DNA of 64,000 bases from positions 1 to 64,000 of the forward strand of contig JBHJMN010000011.1 in the NCBI GenBank assembly GCA_042219835.1. Direction: 5' to 3'. Positions 26,613-35,255 of the stretch are shown here, piece by piece. Both the position numbers and the translations under genes were made by a program. The notes beneath the pieces were generated by a model that was not told where the DNA came from, searched no databases, and saw only the letters and a program-made list of their open reading frames with translations. Origin of the DNA: Paenibacillus_G elgii_A (GTDB lineage: Bacteria > Bacillota > Bacilli > Paenibacillales > NBRC-103111). Every line of letters begins with the position of its first letter. Position 1 is the stretch's first letter.

Positions 26613-28160
26613 ATGAGAAAAATATATATTTTCGATACGACGCTTCGTGATGGCGAGCAGTCGCCGGGCGTCAACCTGAACATGCAGGAAAAAGTTGAGA
26701 TTGCGCTGCAGCTTGAGAAGCTCGGCGTCGACCGAATGGAAGCCGGCTTCCCGGCGGCCTCTCCCGGAGACTTGGCGGGCGTCAGCGCCGTGGCCCGCGC
26801 CGTAAAGAATGCCTCGGTTATCGCCCTGTCGCGTTCCCGCGAGCAGGACATCGAGGCGGCTCGCGAAGCGCTGAAGGATGCGCAGGACCCGTGTCTGCAT
26901 TTGTTCCTTGCTACCTCGCCGATTCACCGCCAGCACAAGCTGCGGATGGAAAAGCACCAGGTGCTCGAAACGGCGGAGGCGGCGATCCGTTACGCGAAGA
27001 AATATTTCAGCAAAATCGAGTTTTCGCCGGAGGATGCCGGCCGCACCGAGCTTGATTTTCTATGCGAAGTAACGGAGATGGCGATCCGCGCTGGCGCGAC
27101 GGTCGTGAACATCCCGGATACGGTCGGCTATATGACGCCTTATGAATACGGTAACATTTTCAAGACGTTGAAAGAGAACGTGCCGGGCATCGAGAAAATT
27201 CAGCTCAGCGCGCACTGTCACGACGACTTGGGGATGGCGACGGCGAATGCGCTGGCGGCGATTCTGAACGGAGCGGACCAGATCGAAGGGACGATCAACG
27301 GCATCGGCGAACGCGCCGGCAATACGTCGATCGAGGAAGTGGCAATGGCGCTTGAGACGCGTCAGGAGTTTTTCCAAGCGAAGACGTCGCTTACGCTGTC
27401 CGAGATTGCTCGTACGAGCCGTTTGGTCAGCAAGCTGACCGGTATGGTCGTGCCGGGCAACAAGGCCATTGTCGGAGCTAATGCGTTCGCGCACGAATCC
27501 GGTATCCATCAGGACGGCATGCTGAAGGAAAAGACGACGTACGAGATTATTTCGCCGGAAACGATCGGGCTCAAGGAAAGCAAGCTGGTGCTCGGCAAGC
27601 ACTCCGGACGTCATGCGTTCCGCGAGAAGCTGGTCGACCTCGGCTACAATCTCGACGACGAGCAGATGAATGCCGCGTTCGCCAAGTTCAAAGACTTGGC
27701 CGACAAGAAGAAGAACGTTACGGATGAAGATATCGTCGCTCTGCTCGAAGAGAAGCTGATCGAGACGCCTGAAGTGTTCTCGCTGGAGACGATTCAAGTA
27801 TCGTATGGCAATCAATCCACCCCGACCGCAACCGTGCGGATCAAGCTGCTGGAAGGCGGGTACCTGGACGAAGCGGCGGTCGGCAACGGCTCCGTCGATG
27901 CGATCTACAATGCGATCGACAAGGCGACCAAGGAAGAAGTCGAGCTCGACGACTATTCGATCCAATCGGTGACGCACGGCAAGGATGCGCTTGGCGAAGT
28001 GCATGTGGTGCTGAAGCAGGGCGATTATGCCGTGCTCGGCCGCGGCGTTAGCACGGACATCCTCGAAGCGAGCGCCCGCGCGTATGTGGACGCGATCAAC
28101 CGCTTGATCGAGAAGCGCAAAAACCCGGCCCGCAGCCGCGATAATGTGACGTTGATTTAG
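26613..28160 (+). CDS. leuA: 2-isopropylmalate synthase
   Basis: 515 residues, the long form with the C-terminal leucine-binding LeuA dimer domain (from about 395). Catalytic-domain motifs FDTTLRDGEQSPGV, the metal-binding HCHDDLGMA and GIGERAGN are present. It condenses acetyl-CoA with 2-ketoisovalerate, committing carbon to leucine, and is normally feedback-inhibited by leucine. AAAGGAGG lies upstream. A strong terminator follows at once, so the T-box operon ends here and leuB is transcribed separately. Confidence 0.97.
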   Translation: MRKIYIFDTTLRDGEQSPGVNLNMQEKVEIALQLEKLGVDRMEAGFPAASPGDLAGVSAVARAVKNASVIALSRSREQDIEAAREALKDAQDPCLHLFLATSPIHRQHKLRMEKHQVLETAEAAIRYAKKYFSKIEFSPEDAGRTELDFLCEVTEMAIRAGATVVNIPDTVGYMTPYEYGNIFKTLKENVPGIEKIQLSAHCHDDLGMATANALAAILNGADQIEGTINGIGERAGNTSIEEVAMALETRQEFFQAKTSLTLSEIARTSRLVSKLTGMVVPGNKAIVGANAFAHESGIHQDGMLKEKTTYEIISPETIGLKESKLVLGKHSGRHAFREKLVDLGYNLDDEQMNAAFAKFKDLADKKKNVTDEDIVALLEEKLIETPEVFSLETIQVSYGNQSTPTATVRIKLLEGGYLDEAAVGNGSVDAIYNAIDKATKEEVELDDYSIQSVTHGKDALGEVHVVLKQGDYAVLGRGVSTDILEASARAYVDAINRLIEKRKNPARSRDNVTLI

Positions 28161-28186
28161 CGCTTGCTGCAAGGTTAGGAAGTGAA

Positions 28187-28222
28187 ATAGGCGATAGCAG
28201 GATGCTATCGCCTATATTTATT
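28187..28222 (+). terminator. Terminator of ilvB-ilvN-ilvC-leuA
   Basis: Perfect 13-base stem, ATAGGCGATAGCA (28187-28199) with TGCTATCGCCTAT (28203-28215), three-base loop, then T-rich sequence. Confidence 0.85.
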
Positions 28223-28389
28223 TAACGGGTTTATGCTTAACGCGCCGCAGTTCTATCCGGGGAATATGACAACTATCGCCAAATCGACAAAAACCGTGTT
28301 GCCAGCAGCGTTCACTGTTGCCAAGGCGTCCGGGCGACCGGTGTGGTAAACTATTCGTATCAGCACGGAGTTGGAAGGGGCCGGACAAT

Positions 28390-29214
28390 GTGGAATCTTA
28401 TCTGATGTTCGAACCGACGCAGGGGACGCGCACCCCGGGTCATTACACGGAATTCAAGCCATGCCCCGCGCTTAAGGCGTATGTATCGTGCTATTGGAGC
28501 TCCCGGACGGATGGAACGGGATTGCGGAATGAACCTGCGGTCACTGTCGTTCCGGACGGCTGTACGGATCTGATTTTCGAATGGGAAGCCGCAGGTGGGG
28601 AAGACGTTTCGATCCGCTTCTGCGGAACGTTTGAGCTGCCTTTTAGCCCGGAATCGAAGCGCAAGGACGCGTCGGAAACGTTTGCGGTGCGGTTTTTTCC
28701 GGGAGGAGCCTACCCCTTTATTGGAGTGCCGCTTGGCAAGTTTAAAAATACGCTGTTTCGGGGGACGGACGTATGGGGAAAAGCGGCGGCGGAGCTCGGG
28801 GAGCAGTTGAGGCTTGCCGCAGGGACGGCGGAACGGCTAGTCCGTGTTGAAACGGCGCTGCTCCGCTTGCTGGCGGCTGCGGAGAGCGGCAGGGTGGAAG
28901 CGCCGGCGGCATTGCATGAGGCGATGGTGCGTATTTTTGCAGCGAGGGGAGCGGTTAGCGTCCAGCAGTTGGCTCGGTCGGGGAATATTAGTGCAAGGCA
29001 GCTGCAGCGGCTGTTCGACGGCCGGATCGGGCTGGGGCCGAAAACGTTTTGCGGCATTGTCCGGTTTCAAAATATACTGCGCGATGCGGAAAGGCATCCC
29101 AAGCTTTCCTGGCAGGAAATCGCCGGGGCTTACGGATACTGCGATCAGGCGCATTTCATTCGCGACTTCAAGCGCTTTTACGGCGAGCTTCCTTCTTCGT
29201 TGATGATGTCCTAG
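28390..29214 (+). CDS. AraC-family transcriptional regulator
   Basis: 274 residues. The N-terminal half (YVSCYWSSRT, VPDGCTDLIFEWE) is of the DUF6597 type found in many Firmicute AraC regulators; the C-terminal 80 residues hold two helix-turn-helix motifs (SVQQLARSGNISARQLQRLF and WQEIAGAYGYCDQAHFIRDF). Start: GTG at 28390 with GGAAGGGG nine bases upstream is favoured over an ATG five codons later. It is not part of the leu pathway and sits between leuA and leuB with the next gene on the same strand; effector and target unknown. Confidence 0.88.
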   Translation: MESYLMFEPTQGTRTPGHYTEFKPCPALKAYVSCYWSSRTDGTGLRNEPAVTVVPDGCTDLIFEWEAAGGEDVSIRFCGTFELPFSPESKRKDASETFAVRFFPGGAYPFIGVPLGKFKNTLFRGTDVWGKAAAELGEQLRLAAGTAERLVRVETALLRLLAAAESGRVEAPAALHEAMVRIFAARGAVSVQQLARSGNISARQLQRLFDGRIGLGPKTFCGIVRFQNILRDAERHPKLSWQEIAGAYGYCDQAHFIRDFKRFYGELPSSLMMS

Positions 29215-29344
29215 CAGGTGGTCCGGCCGCCATGTATGCAAGGGGTTCCGTTCGGAGCCAGCATGTCCGATTTGTTCAATACAAGCCGCCTAAGGCCAGT
29301 TATACTGGTATACGGAAATCGAGCATCGAGGAGGCGTGTGGGCG

Positions 29345-30244
29345 ATGGAATTCAATAGAGCCGCTGCGGCGGCGGAAGATCGGGCCAAGCATTACCTGCA
29401 AACGAAAGCGCGGCCGCTGGAGAAGGCGATGTATGAGTATGAGTTCGAGAGGGGACGTGCGGAGGACGTAGTCAGGGCACTGGAGCCCTACCAGAACGAG
29501 GACGGCGGCTTCGGGCATGGACTGGAGCCGGATATTCGCTGCGAGGCGTCCTCGGCAATCGCCACGACTGTAGCGCTGCAAACGTTGTCCCTGCTTCCCC
29601 GGGAGGCAGGCGGGGAGATGACGAGAAAGGCGCTGCGTTACTTTACGCAGACGTACGACCCTGCGATTGCAGGCTGGGACAAGGTGCCGCCGGAGGTCGA
29701 GTCGTTCCCTCGGGCCCCGTGGTGGAATTACGAAAAGGCGAATCCGTACTGGGGCAACCCGAACGCGGAAGTCGCGGGCTATTTTATGGAGTTCCGCGAA
29801 TGGCCGGAGGCGGAAGGCTGGGCGGACAAGCTGACGGAGCTCGCGATCCAAAAGCTTTCTTCGGAATCGTCGCTGGACGAATTCCATGAGCTGTTGTGTT
29901 ACCTGCGTCTATCCGAGTGGCTCACCGACGAGCAGCGGGCGCGGATCGCCGACCGGCTCGATACAATGATCGGGCGCTGTGTTACGGTCAATCCGTCCCA
30001 GTGGGGCGGGTACGGGCTTCATCCGGTTCAAGTGGCGACAACACGGCAGTCCCCGTACTACGAGCGGTATAAGGATATCATACCGGCCAATCTGGAGTTC
30101 ATTGTCCAAGGGCAGACGGAGGAGGGAGCATGGGAGCCGGCGTGGGCTTGGGGGCAGTACGAGGACGTATGGCCGATTGCCAAAGAAGCGTGGAAAGGCG
30201 CGCTGACACTGGGGAACTTGCGACTGCTGCGGGATTTGCGATAA
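29345..30244 (+). CDS. Prenyltransferase/squalene-cyclase-fold-like protein
   Basis: A 299-residue soluble, helix-rich protein. Repeated short blocks such as YQNEDGGFGHGLEPD (about 49-63) and GWDKVPPE resemble the QW-like repeats of alpha/alpha barrel terpenoid cyclases and prenyltransferases, but no catalytic DxDD or zinc site is evident. GAGGAGG lies ten bases before the ATG at 29345; a GTG at 29336 is too close to it. Similar stand-alone proteins exist in Paenibacillus and Bacillus without assigned role. It follows the AraC-type regulator and might be its target; that is a guess. Confidence 0.7.
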   Translation: MEFNRAAAAAEDRAKHYLQTKARPLEKAMYEYEFERGRAEDVVRALEPYQNEDGGFGHGLEPDIRCEASSAIATTVALQTLSLLPREAGGEMTRKALRYFTQTYDPAIAGWDKVPPEVESFPRAPWWNYEKANPYWGNPNAEVAGYFMEFREWPEAEGWADKLTELAIQKLSSESSLDEFHELLCYLRLSEWLTDEQRARIADRLDTMIGRCVTVNPSQWGGYGLHPVQVATTRQSPYYERYKDIIPANLEFIVQGQTEEGAWEPAWAWGQYEDVWPIAKEAWKGALTLGNLRLLRDLR

Positions 30245-30379
30245 AGTCGGATACCCGCCGGAAGTAAGACAGCCACCACCCGCCTCTTCCGGTACGCTTC
30301 GTTGCGGTTGCGGCGCCGCACGGCGGGTGGCGGACCCCGTAGTGGGCTTTTTTCGACCCCACCCTCTCGCATACCTCTA

Positions 30380-30526
30380 TTACCTCATTTGGCCACTTTC
30401 GGGCTCGTCGATATATTCCATTAAATCACCGGGCTGGCAGTTTAAAGCTTTGCACAATGCATCAAGCGGCGTAAAGCGAATGGCTTTTCCGTTTTCGTTC
30501 TTTAATAATCTACCATACTGTTTCAT
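30380..30526 (-). pseudogene. Truncated Cro/XRE-type HTH regulator (YozG-like remnant)
   Basis: Read on the minus strand, a 48-codon stretch from 30526 to a stop at 30380-30382 ends in FTPLDALCKALNCQPGDLMEY, the typical second half of small YozG-like Cro/CI repressors. These proteins are usually about 70-85 residues with a preceding DNA-recognition helix; here the upstream frame closes within two codons and no ribosome binding site precedes the ATG. The N-terminal half is therefore missing. The region 30245-30603 contains nothing else except a GC-rich inverted repeat and a possible terminator near 30340. Confidence 0.7.
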
Positions 30527-30603
30527 TGATTAAGAAGATGAAAGCTGTTAAGGTTAAAATCAGAAACATGAACATGGCAGCTTGGAGCTTCAGGGGTGAA
30601 TCT

Positions 30604-31098
30604 ATGTTTTCTCCAATTGGCACGCCTCAAAGACGATTGTCCAAGGATGCGGTCAAAGTATGGATGATCAGTGAAACGATTTCGAATGTGATCGGCTTTG
30701 TTCTGCTTGGGGTTTTGCTTTATTTGGACCATCGGTACGCGTGGAAAGAGTGGATCGGCTGGATTCTTATCGGCATTGCCGTTATTTCCGTGCCGTTCGC
30801 GATCTGGTCTTTTATCAAGCCGTTTTTGCTCTATAAAAACTGGCGCTACGACATGAATGAAGAGTTTTTGCAGCTGAAATCGGGCGCGTTAAACGAAGAG
30901 CACCAGCTCGTCCCGATGACCAAAATCCAGTCGGTCGCCACGAAGCAAGGACCGCTTCTGCGAAAGTACGGCCTCTGCTCGGTCTCGATTAAAACGATGG
31001 GATCAACGCATGTCATACCTGCTCTATCCAAAGAGGTCGCGATCGAGTTAAGAGATCAGATCGCCCATTTCGCCAAAATAAAGGAAGTGGAGTCATGA
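30604..31098 (+). CDS. ydbS: PH-domain membrane protein, YdbS-like
   Basis: 164 residues with two membrane helices (about 22-42 and 48-68) followed by a bacterial PH-like (bPH2) domain containing KSGALNEEHQLVPMTKIQSV. Matches B. subtilis YdbS in size and layout. The ATG at 30604 has AGGGGTGAA upstream; the frame is open to 30526 without support. It overlaps the next gene by four bases. In B. subtilis YdbS/YdbT contribute to resistance to antimicrobial compounds; role here is by homology. Confidence 0.85.
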   Translation: MFSPIGTPQRRLSKDAVKVWMISETISNVIGFVLLGVLLYLDHRYAWKEWIGWILIGIAVISVPFAIWSFIKPFLLYKNWRYDMNEEFLQLKSGALNEEHQLVPMTKIQSVATKQGPLLRKYGLCSVSIKTMGSTHVIPALSKEVAIELRDQIAHFAKIKEVES

Positions 31099-32591
31099 CC
31101 GAAGCGAAACGGTATCATCCGCTGACGATAGTTTTGAAATTATGGAAGCTGGTCAAGTTCTCGTTTGTCATCGCCATGTACTTATTCGTGATCAAATTCG
31201 GTTTGGATTCGACTTTCCTTAAGTATGGGAGGATCGCTTTTTTTGTATTGATCGGGATTTCCGTTCTTGTCATTCTATTGAAGTGGCTGACGCATAAATA
31301 CAAGCTCGACGATGCTTCGTTTCATCTCTACGAAGGGGTGTTCACCAAGTCCGGACGAACGATTCCTTTCGCCAAAATCCAAAACGTCAACTGTCACACG
31401 ACCTTATTCCATCGGCTGTTTAACGTGACTTCCATCCGGTTCGAAACAGGGCTCACCGGTGAAGAGGCCGCCGTCGAATTCGAGGTCATTTCTTTAGCGG
31501 AAGCAAGCAATATGGAAAAGCATGTGGCAAGCCCGATGCCGGGCGAAGCGACGGCGTATGACGGCGAAGCTGCCGTGGAATCGTACGCAGAAGCGGTGAA
31601 TCCGCGGCGGACTGTTCATTTTAAGCCGACAAAAAAGGATGTTGTGCTGGCTTCCTTTACATCCTTAAGCTTTCTGGTCCTGATTCCTTTGCTGGCCTCT
31701 TTTTATTCCAAAATCGATGAAATCTTTCCTATGAAGCAAGAGGCGAAAGGTTTATTCTCCATCCTTAAGGAATCCTGGTGGATTGCCGCGATCCTGCTCG
31801 TTGTGCTCATCGTGGCCTCTGTCGCTTTCGGAATGGTTAGAACCTTTGTAAAGTATGGAAAATACGAAATTTCTTCCGATTCCGACCGCATCTACATTAC
31901 AAAAGGCCTGATCGACCAAACGGTATTTTCCATTGCCAAGCAAAGGGTGCAGGCGGTTGAAATTACGCAGTCCGTGCTGAAACGCTTGCTCGGACTCGCC
32001 GAAGTGAAGCTGACCAGCGCAGGAGGCCTTGGCGGCGGGGAAGACAAGCTGGAAATCAGCTCACTGTATCCTTTTTTGCCGGTCCAGCGCGCCTATGAGA
32101 TGATCTCGGAAATACTGCCGGCTTATGAAGTTACCCGCGAGATGAAGCGGCTTCCCGGGAAATCGTTATGGGTCCGCATGCTCAGGCCAAGCTGGCTTTG
32201 GATCTTATCGACGGCCGCTCTATTTTATTTCAAGCCGCGGTTGCTGGGATTCGAACAGACCTGGTGGGTTTTATCCGGCGTTTTGCTGATTTGGATCATC
32301 GTATCCAGATGGCTTGATTACAACAATACACGATACGTCTTGAAGGATAACTTTATTCAATTCCAAACGGGAAGTCTGACAACGGCTCTATTCGTTTCGA
32401 AGCGGGAGAAGGTCATTGAAGTGAAAGTCACCCGCAGCGTAGTTCAAAAATGGCTGGGGCTCGCCTCCATCGGGACAATAAACCGGGCCAAGCCGGTACG
32501 TCACGCCGGGATCGACGATGCGCCGGTTGAGCTGACCGAGTCGTTTGTCAAGTGGTATATGGGACGCCGCAAGGAGATCAAAGTGGAATAG
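31095..32591 (+). CDS. ydbT: PH-domain membrane protein, YdbT-like
   Basis: 498 residues with three bPH2 repeats, each of the form YEGVFTKSGRTIPFAKIQNV, ITKGLIDQTVFSIAKQRVQ and FQTGSLTTALFVSKREKV, interspersed with about six membrane helices. This is the partner of the YdbS-like protein and its start overlaps that gene's stop (ATGA). The pair presumably forms a membrane complex. The pair lies as an insert between leuA and leuB. Confidence 0.87.
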   Translation: MTEAKRYHPLTIVLKLWKLVKFSFVIAMYLFVIKFGLDSTFLKYGRIAFFVLIGISVLVILLKWLTHKYKLDDASFHLYEGVFTKSGRTIPFAKIQNVNCHTTLFHRLFNVTSIRFETGLTGEEAAVEFEVISLAEASNMEKHVASPMPGEATAYDGEAAVESYAEAVNPRRTVHFKPTKKDVVLASFTSLSFLVLIPLLASFYSKIDEIFPMKQEAKGLFSILKESWWIAAILLVVLIVASVAFGMVRTFVKYGKYEISSDSDRIYITKGLIDQTVFSIAKQRVQAVEITQSVLKRLLGLAEVKLTSAGGLGGGEDKLEISSLYPFLPVQRAYEMISEILPAYEVTREMKRLPGKSLWVRMLRPSWLWILSTAALFYFKPRLLGFEQTWWVLSGVLLIWIIVSRWLDYNNTRYVLKDNFIQFQTGSLTTALFVSKREKVIEVKVTRSVVQKWLGLASIGTINRAKPVRHAGIDDAPVELTESFVKWYMGRRKEIKVE

Positions 32592-32780
32592 AAGCGCGCT
32601 GACGTACCGGAGTTGGCGCTTGTTCCATTTTCCGGCTTTGGGGATACACCGGAAGGGCGATTGGCAATACGGCGTTGGTTATAGGTTTTGTCTATCAAAT
32701 TTATTCGATTTATGTCTTGGCGTAAAGACAGGAAAATGTGCTACAAAAGAGGTAATGAACTTAATTTAGGAGTGAAACCA

Positions 32781-33860
32781 ATGGCAGACGTAAAGAAAAT
32801 TGCCGTTATCGCCGGGGACGGCATCGGTCCCGAGGTTGTAGCGGAAGCGATTAAAGTCATGAAAAAAACCGAGGACGTGTTCGGGTACCGTTTTGAGTTC
32901 GAGCACGGCTTGTTCGGCGGAATCGCGATTGACGAAAAAGGAACCCCGCTGCCGGAGGATACGCTGGCAATTTGTAAGAAAGCCGACGCCGTGCTGCTCG
33001 GAGCCGTTGGCGGCCCGAAATGGGACAACAACTCGAAGGATTTACGTCCGGAAACGGGGCTGCTCGGCATCCGCAAGGCGCTCGGTTTGTTCTCTAACAT
33101 TCGTCCGGCTAACGTATTCGATTGCTTGAAGGAAGCTTCCACGCTGAAGCCGGAAGTGCTTGAAGGCACGGACCTGATCGTCGTCCGCGAGCTGACCGGG
33201 GGGATTTATTTCGGAGAGAAATTCCGCCGCGAGGGTGCGAACGGAGAAGAGGCGGTCGATACGTGCGTATATAACGTCACGGAAGTGGAGCGCATCGTGC
33301 GCCAAGCGTTCGAGATCGCCCGTACCCGCCGCAAGAAGCTGGCGTCCGTCGATAAAGCGAACGTGCTGGAAACGTCCCGCCTGTGGAGAGAAACGGTCAA
33401 CCGGATCGCGCCGGATTATCCGGATGTCGAGCTGGAGCACGTGCTCGTGGACAACTGCGCGATGCAGCTTCTGCGCCGTCCGTCCAGCTTCGACGTCATC
33501 GTGACGGAGAACATGTTCGGCGACATTCTGAGCGACGAAGCGGCGATGCTGACGGGGTCGATCGGCATGCTGTCCTCCGCCTCCCTGGGCGAAGGGGCTT
33601 TCGGCCTCTACGAGCCGGTGCACGGCTCCGCGCCGGATATTGCGGGCCAAGGCATTGCGAATCCGATCGCAACGATCTTGTCCGTAGCGCTGATGTACCG
33701 CCTGACGTTCGGCTACCACGACGCCGCCGAAGCGATCGAGCGCGCCGTGAAGGAAGTGCTGGACGCGGGTCACCGCACCGGAGACATTGCCGTCGACAAG
33801 AGCAAGGCGCTCGGTACGACCGCGATGGGCGAGCTGATCGTTGGCGCCATCCGCAAATAA
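32781..33860 (+). CDS. leuB: 3-isopropylmalate dehydrogenase
   Basis: 359 residues. KIAVIAGDGIGPEV begins the NAD-dependent fold; GAVGGPKWD, the substrate motif RPETGLLGIRKALGLFSNIRP and the metal-site MFGDILSDEAAML are intact. It oxidises and decarboxylates 3-isopropylmalate in leucine synthesis. TAGGAGTGA precedes the ATG. The gene is separated from leuA by a terminator and 4.6 kb of unrelated genes, and leuC/leuD are not in the window, so it must have its own promoter; none is obvious in the 190 bases before it. Closed by a strong terminator. Confidence 0.96.
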   Translation: MADVKKIAVIAGDGIGPEVVAEAIKVMKKTEDVFGYRFEFEHGLFGGIAIDEKGTPLPEDTLAICKKADAVLLGAVGGPKWDNNSKDLRPETGLLGIRKALGLFSNIRPANVFDCLKEASTLKPEVLEGTDLIVVRELTGGIYFGEKFRREGANGEEAVDTCVYNVTEVERIVRQAFEIARTRRKKLASVDKANVLETSRLWRETVNRIAPDYPDVELEHVLVDNCAMQLLRRPSSFDVIVTENMFGDILSDEAAMLTGSIGMLSSASLGEGAFGLYEPVHGSAPDIAGQGIANPIATILSVALMYRLTFGYHDAAEAIERAVKEVLDAGHRTGDIAVDKSKALGTTAMGELIVGAIRK

Positions 33861-33892
33861 GAATCGAACCGAATAGCAAAACTGGATAGCAG

Positions 33893-33937
33893 AAAAACTC
33901 TTGAGAAATTCCGATTTCTTAAGAGTTTTTCTGTTTT
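33893..33937 (+). terminator. Terminator of leuB
   Basis: AAAAACTCTTGAGAAAT (33893-33909) with ATTTCTTAAGAGTTTTT (33914-33930), one G-T pair, four-base loop, T-rich tail. Confidence 0.9.
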
Positions 33938-33966
33938 CTACCGTTATGTGTCTGGATTTTCTTAAA

Positions 33967-33981
33967 TTAGAATTATTCTAA
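33967..33981. promoter_or_regulatory. PerR/Fur-type operator
   Basis: A perfect 7-1-7 palindrome, TTAGAATTATTCTAA, differing from the Bacillus PerR box consensus TTATAATNATTATAA at two symmetric positions. It lies 20 bases upstream of the -35 of the peroxiredoxin gene, a classic PerR-regulated function. Fur and Zur boxes have the same layout, so the regulator is inferred from the target. Confidence 0.65.
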
Positions 33982-34000
33982 AAAGATAATTAGTTTAATC

Positions 34001-34030
34001 TTGACTTGGGCGGACCCCAAATGATACGAT
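34001..34030 (+). promoter_or_regulatory. Sigma-A promoter of the peroxiredoxin gene
   Basis: TTGACT at 34001-34006 and TACGAT at 34025-34030, spacing 18; 55 bases before the start codon. Confidence 0.6.
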
Positions 34031-34084
34031 TTATATCGTGAATACCGTGACCAATTACCAAATTTAAGGGAGGATTTTTGGAAC

Positions 34085-34633
34085 ATGGCAGAACGTTTGG
34101 TAGGTAAACAAGCACCTGATTTTACAATGGATACCGCCCTTGGGAACGGACAAGAGTTCGGCAAAGTATCTTTGTCCGATTATAAAGGCAAGTGGCTCGT
34201 ATTGTTCTTCTATCCGCTGGACTTCACTTTCGTATGCCCGACGGAAATTTCGGCAATCAGCGAAGCCGTTTCGCAATTTAAAGCGATCAATACCGAAATC
34301 CTCGGCGTTTCCATCGATAGCATTCATTCCCACCGCGCTTGGATCAACACGCCGGTAGATCAAAACGGCCTTGGCCAATTGAATTTCCCGCTGGGCTCCG
34401 ATATTACGAAACAAGTATCGCGCGACTACGGCGTACTGATTGAAGAAGAAGGCATCGCGCTGCGCGGCCTGTTCATCATCAGCCCGGAAGGCGAACTGCA
34501 ATACCAAGTCGTTCATCACAACAATGTCGGCCGCAGCGTCGAAGAAACGCTCCGCGTTCTCGAAGCTCTGCAGTCCGGCGGTCTGTGCCCGATCGGCTGG
34601 AAAAAAGGCGACAAGCATCTGGTGACGAAATAA
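34085..34633 (+). CDS. Typical 2-Cys peroxiredoxin (AhpC/Prx1 type)
   Basis: 182 residues. The peroxidatic cysteine is C51 in FTFVCPTE and the resolving cysteine C168 in GLCPIGWKKG, so it is the typical two-Cys dimeric class reducing peroxides and peroxynitrite with thioredoxin or AhpF. GGGAGG precedes the ATG. Stand-alone, with its own promoter and a PerR-like box upstream, suggesting peroxide induction. No ahpF beside it. Confidence 0.94.
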   Translation: MAERLVGKQAPDFTMDTALGNGQEFGKVSLSDYKGKWLVLFFYPLDFTFVCPTEISAISEAVSQFKAINTEILGVSIDSIHSHRAWINTPVDQNGLGQLNFPLGSDITKQVSRDYGVLIEEEGIALRGLFIISPEGELQYQVVHHNNVGRSVEETLRVLEALQSGGLCPIGWKKGDKHLVTK

Positions 34634-34656
34634 TCGTCTTCGTACGCTTCGCATAT

Positions 34657-34695
34657 CCCCCTCGGCGGGTCTTGCGGCTGGCTTGGGGGTTTTTC
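34657..34695 (+). terminator. Likely terminator of the peroxiredoxin gene
   Basis: CCCCC (34657-34661) with GGGGG (34685-34689) followed by five T; the interior pairs only partly. Confidence 0.6.
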
Positions 34696-34729
34696 ACTAC
34701 TTGGAGTAAAGGGGCTCGGGACCGACGTT

Positions 34730-35112
34730 ATGGAAGTAATCAAAGGGCTCAAATACAGTGAAAATCATGAATGGGTGCGAGTGGAGAACGGGAGAGCCGT
34801 AATCGGCCTCACCGACTTTGCCCAGGAAGAATTCGGGATCATCGTCTTTGTAGAGCTTCCCGAAGAGGAGACGTCCTTCAGGCTGGCGAGCCGTTCGGCA
34901 GCATGGAATCCGTCAAGACGGTAACGGAGTTATATGCTCCGGTATCCGGCAAGGTCGTCAGCGTCAATCCGAAGCTCACGGAAAACCCGGGCGTCATCAA
35001 CCTGTCCCCGTATGGCCAAGGCTGGATGATCGTCGTCGAAATGAGCGATCCCGCCGAGCTTGACCGGCTGTGGGAAGCGGACAAATACGAACAAACCTAC
35101 GCGCATGAATAG
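34730..35112 (+). pseudogene. gcvH: Glycine cleavage system H protein, frameshifted
   Basis: The first 50 codons read as GcvH (HEWVRVENGRAVIGLTDFAQ, VFVELPEEETSF), and then the frame leaves the family. Losing one base near 34880 explains it: the next frame continues at once with QAGEPFGSMESVKTVTELYAP, containing the lipoyl-lysine site SVKTVTE, through to EQTYAHE at 35112. Adding one base restores a normal 128-residue H protein, the lipoyl carrier of glycine decarboxylase. The ATG has only a poor ribosome binding site. Either a recent pseudogene or an assembly error; no other gcv genes are nearby. Confidence 0.85.
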
Positions 35113-35119
35113 GTACGGC

Positions 35120-35145
35120 AGCCTGGCCTAGGTCAGGCTTTTTTG
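35120..35145 (+). terminator. Terminator after gcvH
   Basis: AGCCTGGCC (35120-35128) with GGTCAGGCT (35131-35139), then six T. Confidence 0.75.
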
Positions 35146-35255
35146 CGTCTCCCGCTTGTAGGGTTTATCGCCCCGATAAGAAAACGGAAATGTACTTTCC
35201 GATTCCGTTCTCGTAAGATGGTGTTATACTCAATCCGTGGAAAGGGAGGAACATG

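Noticed and set aside
34730..35112. Programmed frameshift in gcvH
   Set aside because: There is no slippery heptamer at the junction and no precedent in this family; a deletion or sequencing error is simpler.
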